NCBI RefSeq assembly: GCF_026163695.1
Contig: NZ_JAOTID010000016.1
Span: forward strand, 32,782-96,781
Reading direction: 5' to 3'
Length of the DNA: 64,000 nucleotides
DNA from: Shumkonia mesophila
Lineage (GTDB): Bacteria; Pseudomonadota; Alphaproteobacteria; Rhodospirillales; Shumkoniaceae
Shown: positions 62,075-64,000 of the stretch, one piece after another
Layout: every line of letters starts with the position of its first letter
Position numbering within the stretch: position 1 is the stretch's first letter
Made by a program: the position numbers and the translations under genes
The notes under the pieces: model-generated
The model's input: only the letters and a program-made list of their open reading frames with translations
Told to the model about the DNA's origin: nothing
The model's database searches: none

Positions 62075-62171
62075 GGGAGACTGGACGAACGACCCGGGCC
62101 GAAACTCGTTACGGCTGCTTCCTTCCGGACCTGACCGGGTTGGCGAGGAGCCCGTCCGTTGCCAGCCTCCC
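62075..62171 (-). ncRNA. ffs: Signal recognition particle RNA (4.5S RNA, small type)
   Basis: The universal SRP apical domain is present on the minus strand: GGTCAGGTCCGGAAGGAAGC followed by AGCC. Closing helix ends GGGAGGCTGG (5', 62162-62171) and CCAGTCTCCC (3', 62075-62084) pair. The result is a ~97-nt hairpin that binds Ffh. A T6 run follows the 3' end (62066-62071) as terminator, and a promoter lies just upstream. It is co-directional with dnaX, as in many alphaproteobacteria. Ends are set by pairing and could differ by a few bases. Confidence 0.96.
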
Positions 62172-62178
62172 GGGCGCA

Positions 62179-62208
62179 CTATAGCAGTTGGGGGGGCACC
62201 CCGTGCAA
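62179..62208 (-). promoter_or_regulatory. ffs: Promoter of the SRP RNA gene
   Basis: TTGCAC (62203-62208), an 18-bp spacer and CTATAG (62179-62184) on the minus strand put transcription start near the 5' end of the 4.5S RNA. The -10 context CTATAGTGCGCC is shared with the panBC promoter. Confidence 0.7.
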
Positions 62209-62227
62209 GGCCGAATGCGCAACCGCC

Positions 62228-62698
62228 TCAGGGCCGGCGGATCGCCTCGATGACGATCAGCCCGCGGGTGCCCAGGATGCCGCCGAGCAGGCGGCCGGTC
62301 CAGCCGTCGGCGAAGGAATAGTGGCCGTCCTTGACGGGCACGAACGCCAGTTCCCGCGTCTGGCCGGGCGGCAGCCCGATCGAGGACAGCGCCGCCCCCG
62401 GCGAGGCCGCCGGCTCGGCCGGCGTCAGTGACTTGACGGCGATGGCCTGGAAGAAGTCCGGCGCGCTGAAGGCATGCGCCGCGTCGTCGGCGTTTTCCAG
62501 CTTCAACACGTAGGGACGGCCCTGGCGCAGCGTGATGACGAGGGGGGCATATTCGTCCTGGCGGATGCGCAGCGTGCGGGTGACGGCCAGCGACCAGTCG
62601 ACGGCCGCCGCCGCCGGCGTTTCCATCGCGACGTCGCCCGCCTGGCAGGCACCGAGCAGGACGACCACCCCGCCGGCCACGAACCCTTTCACGCGCAT
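62228..62698 (-). CDS. Cupredoxin-like lipoprotein lacking copper ligands
   Basis: A 156-residue exported protein. It has a lipoprotein signal (VVVLLGAC, Cys about 17) and then a cupredoxin-like beta-sandwich: VTRTLRIRQDEYAPLVITLRQG, VLKLENADDAAHAFSAPDFF and LPPGQTRELAFVPVKDGHYSF, ending LGTRGLIVIE. The first His ligand region (AAHAF) is present, but the Cys and Met that normally complete the type 1 copper site are missing (YSF in place of Y-x-C). It may be non-metallic or bind a metal otherwise. The start at 62698 puts the signal at the N-terminus. It is divergent from nudC. Confidence 0.75.
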   Translation of the reverse strand: MRVKGFVAGGVVVLLGACQAGDVAMETPAAAAVDWSLAVTRTLRIRQDEYAPLVITLRQGRPYVLKLENADDAAHAFSAPDFFQAIAVKSLTPAEPAASPGAALSSIGLPPGQTRELAFVPVKDGHYSFADGWTGRLLGGILGTRGLIVIEAIRRP

Positions 62699-62810
62699 GG
62701 CGCCCCCCACGGCTGCCGATCGGCCGGAATTCTGCGGGGCGGACGACAAAAAGGCAATGGCCCTCGCCTGGCCATTGCGCCGACATTCCGGGTGTGCAAG
62801 GTTTCGCGCC

Positions 62811-63737
62811 ATGACAAGCACCATTTTCTACACCGGCTCGCGGCTGGACCGCGTCGACGCCCTGCGCGACGACGCCGAATGGGTGGCCGCCCGGCTGGCC
62901 GATCCCAAGTGCCGCGTGTTGCCGGTCTGGCGCGACCGCAACCTGGTCGGCGTCGATACGGAACCCTGCCTGCGCTGGCGGGACGGGGCGGCGGCGCAGG
63001 CCGTTCTGGAGCGGGCGACAGAGGTCGTCCTGCTGGGGCTCGACGGCGAGACCGCCTATTTCGCGGCCGACCTTTCGGCCCTCGAGGAGCAAGACGCCAT
63101 CGCGCTCTGCGGTGAGGCGCAGTTTGCCGATCTGCGCCAGGTGGCCGCGGCCATCGACCCCCACGACGCCTCGCTCTTGGCCCATGCCCGCGGCATGGCG
63201 CACTGGCACCGCCGGCACCGCTTTTGCGGCATCTGCGGCAGCCCGACCCGGGCCAGCGACGCCGGCCACATGCGCAAATGCACCAACCCCGCCTGCGCCC
63301 AGCCGCATTTCCCGCGCACCGACCCGGCGGTGATCATGCTGGTCACCCGTCCCGGCCCCGGCGGCGGATCGTGCCTGCTGGCCCACAAGGCCGGGTTCCT
63401 GCCCGGCATGTATTCGACGCTGGCCGGCTTCGTCGAGCCCGGCGAAAGCCTGGAGGAGGCGGTGGCCCGGGAAGTGATGGAGGAAGCCGGCGTCGCCGTC
63501 GCCGACGTCACCTATCGGGCCTCGCAGCCGTGGCCGTTCCCGGCTTCGCTGATGCTGGGCTACCGCGCCGTCGCCGTCACCGACGTCATCACGGTCAATC
63601 CCCGCGAACTGGTGGATGCCTTCTGGTTCACCAAGGACGACATCGCCCGCCTGGGCGAAACCGGCCGCCGGCTGCCGCGCCCCGATTCCATCGCGCTGTG
63701 GCTGATCCGCGAATGGCTGGAGGAAGGCGGCGCCTGA
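62811..63737 (+). CDS. nudC: NAD(+) diphosphatase NudC
   Basis: A 308-residue Nudix hydrolase of the NADH pyrophosphatase type. An N-terminal beta domain is followed by a four-Cys zinc ribbon (about residues 139-160, FCGICGSPT and KCTNPACAQ) and the SQPWPFPASLM motif specific to NudC. The Nudix box is GFVEPGESLEEAVAREVMEEAG (about 206-227 in trimmed form). It cleaves NAD(H) and may decap NAD-capped RNA. ATG 62811 is chosen since the frame upstream runs into the divergent lipoprotein gene. Confidence 0.94.
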   Translation: MTSTIFYTGSRLDRVDALRDDAEWVAARLADPKCRVLPVWRDRNLVGVDTEPCLRWRDGAAAQAVLERATEVVLLGLDGETAYFAADLSALEEQDAIALCGEAQFADLRQVAAAIDPHDASLLAHARGMAHWHRRHRFCGICGSPTRASDAGHMRKCTNPACAQPHFPRTDPAVIMLVTRPGPGGGSCLLAHKAGFLPGMYSTLAGFVEPGESLEEAVAREVMEEAGVAVADVTYRASQPWPFPASLMLGYRAVAVTDVITVNPRELVDAFWFTKDDIARLGETGRRLPRPDSIALWLIREWLEEGGA

Positions 63738-63763
63738 GCCGCCGCTACGGACCGGCCATAGGC

Positions 63764-63803
63764 TTGTCATCCTTTGTCGTCCCCCGTCGTCATGTGTCGT
63801 CAT
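63764..63803 (+). repeat. Four tandem 10-bp phased repeats (cluster B)
   Basis: Adjacent units TTGTCATCCT, TTGTCGTCCC, CCGTCGTCAT and GTGTCGTCAT, each a variant of TGTCGTCAT, at exact 10-bp steps. It lies just past nudC. It shares a 23-bp identical block with cluster C, 120 bp downstream in the same orientation, and matches cluster A (26037-26066) in reverse. Confidence 0.75.
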
Positions 63804-63883
63804 TTCCGGCCGCCGGCGACGGCCCCGTTCATCGGCCCGCCGGCATCGGCCGCGACGGGCACCGCGACGGGCGCGCGGTAGGC

Positions 63884-63913
63884 TTGTCATCCTTTGTCGT
63901 CTTCTGTCGTCAT
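63884..63913 (+). repeat. Three tandem 10-bp phased repeats (cluster C)
   Basis: Units TTGTCATCCT, TTGTCGTCTT and CTGTCGTCAT, followed at once by the stop codon of the gene on the minus strand. The start of this cluster is 120 bp from cluster B. The region between them (63804-63883) is GC-rich and has no recognisable feature. Confidence 0.75.
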
Positions 63914-63916
63914 GCG

Positions 63917-64000
63917 TCACCACTTCTTGGCGCCGGTCAGCCACGGCGCGATGTCGGAGATGTCCTCCTCGGGCAGGGAAGCCGGCGGCGGGACGGGCGG
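63917..64000 (-). CDS. C-terminal end of an unknown protein, cut by window edge
   Basis: The last 27 codons and a TGA stop of a gene that runs off the window on the minus strand. The readable protein end is Pro-rich, then acidic, and finishes DIAPWLTGAKKW. Codon use and the G/C third positions fit a real gene. I do not recognise the family. It converges on nudC with 180 bp between, where two clusters of phased 10-bp repeats lie. Confidence 0.55.
   Translation of the reverse strand, partial: PPVPPPASLPEEDISDIAPWLTGAKKW

Noticed and set aside
62018..62179. N-terminal extension of dnaX
   Set aside because: It runs through the SRP RNA gene and its terminator; the Met at 62017 gives the normal protein.
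63764..63913. CRISPR-like short repeats
   Set aside because: Units are only 10 bp, directly adjacent without unique spacers, and no cas gene is present.

Overview
This is a GC-rich window from the chromosome of an alphaproteobacterium, most likely a Rhodospirillales-type organism. The placement rests on gene families and gene order seen here: rpmH-rnpA-yidD-yidC-yihA-argB, then dapD-dapE-truA-fmt, def and rmuC close by, dnaX next to the 4.5S RNA gene, and nudC next to that. No complete transposase, phage gene or CRISPR array is visible, but several families of dispersed non-coding repeats are.

Layout. 1-5.6 kb: a catabolic cluster for an unknown (probably sugar-acid-like) substrate, with a TRAP transporter (dctM-dctP-dctQ), a LacI-type regulator, a DapA-family lyase and a class II aldolase. 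5.6-11.4 kb: a chaperone-usher pilus locus with three secreted subunit-like proteins (two or three DUF4402-like), a PapD-like chaperone and a usher. 11.4-16 kb: tRNA-Arg(ACG), a coiled-coil lipoprotein, gpt, an EamA exporter and a FadL-like porin. 16-26 kb: panC-panB, a gamma-glutamyltransferase lipoprotein, an RlmI-type methyltransferase, tam, a histidine kinase, a GFA protein, a class C beta-lactamase-like hydrolase and a secreted nuclease. 26-28.4 kb: a MerA/Lpd-like flavoprotein with a TVP38-type membrane protein.

28.5-43 kb is housekeeping: ribosomal L34, RNase P protein, YidD/YidC membrane insertion, EngB GTPase and ArgB. A c-di-GMP module (DUF2336, PAS-GAF-GGDEF, EAL) lies between argB and the dapD/dapE lysine genes. 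truA and fmt follow. Between fmt and def lies a roughly 7.4-kb accessory segment: a GntR regulator, sulfolactate sulfo-lyase (suyA, suyB), a tripartite tricarboxylate-type transporter, a small lipoprotein and a LarA-like nickel racemase homologue. Together these suggest uptake, possible racemisation and desulfonation of 3-sulfolactate.

50.5-64 kb: def, a DUF4139 protein, rmuC, an SPFH/NfeD pair, a Tat-exported OpgG/D-type glucan protein, chrA, recR, ebfC, a PolB-like exonuclease, dnaX, the SRP RNA gene ffs, a cupredoxin-like lipoprotein, nudC, and the 3' end of an unknown gene.

The most striking non-coding signals are: three copies of a long perfect or near-perfect inverted repeat, each exactly at a convergent gene junction and two of them supplying a stop codon; three clusters of 10-bp helically phased TGTCGTCAT-like units; a MITE-like element; a tandem 20-bp repeat plus a 12-bp palindrome upstream of suyA; and intercistronic stem-loops on both sides of the tctC-type gene and after the putative major pilin.
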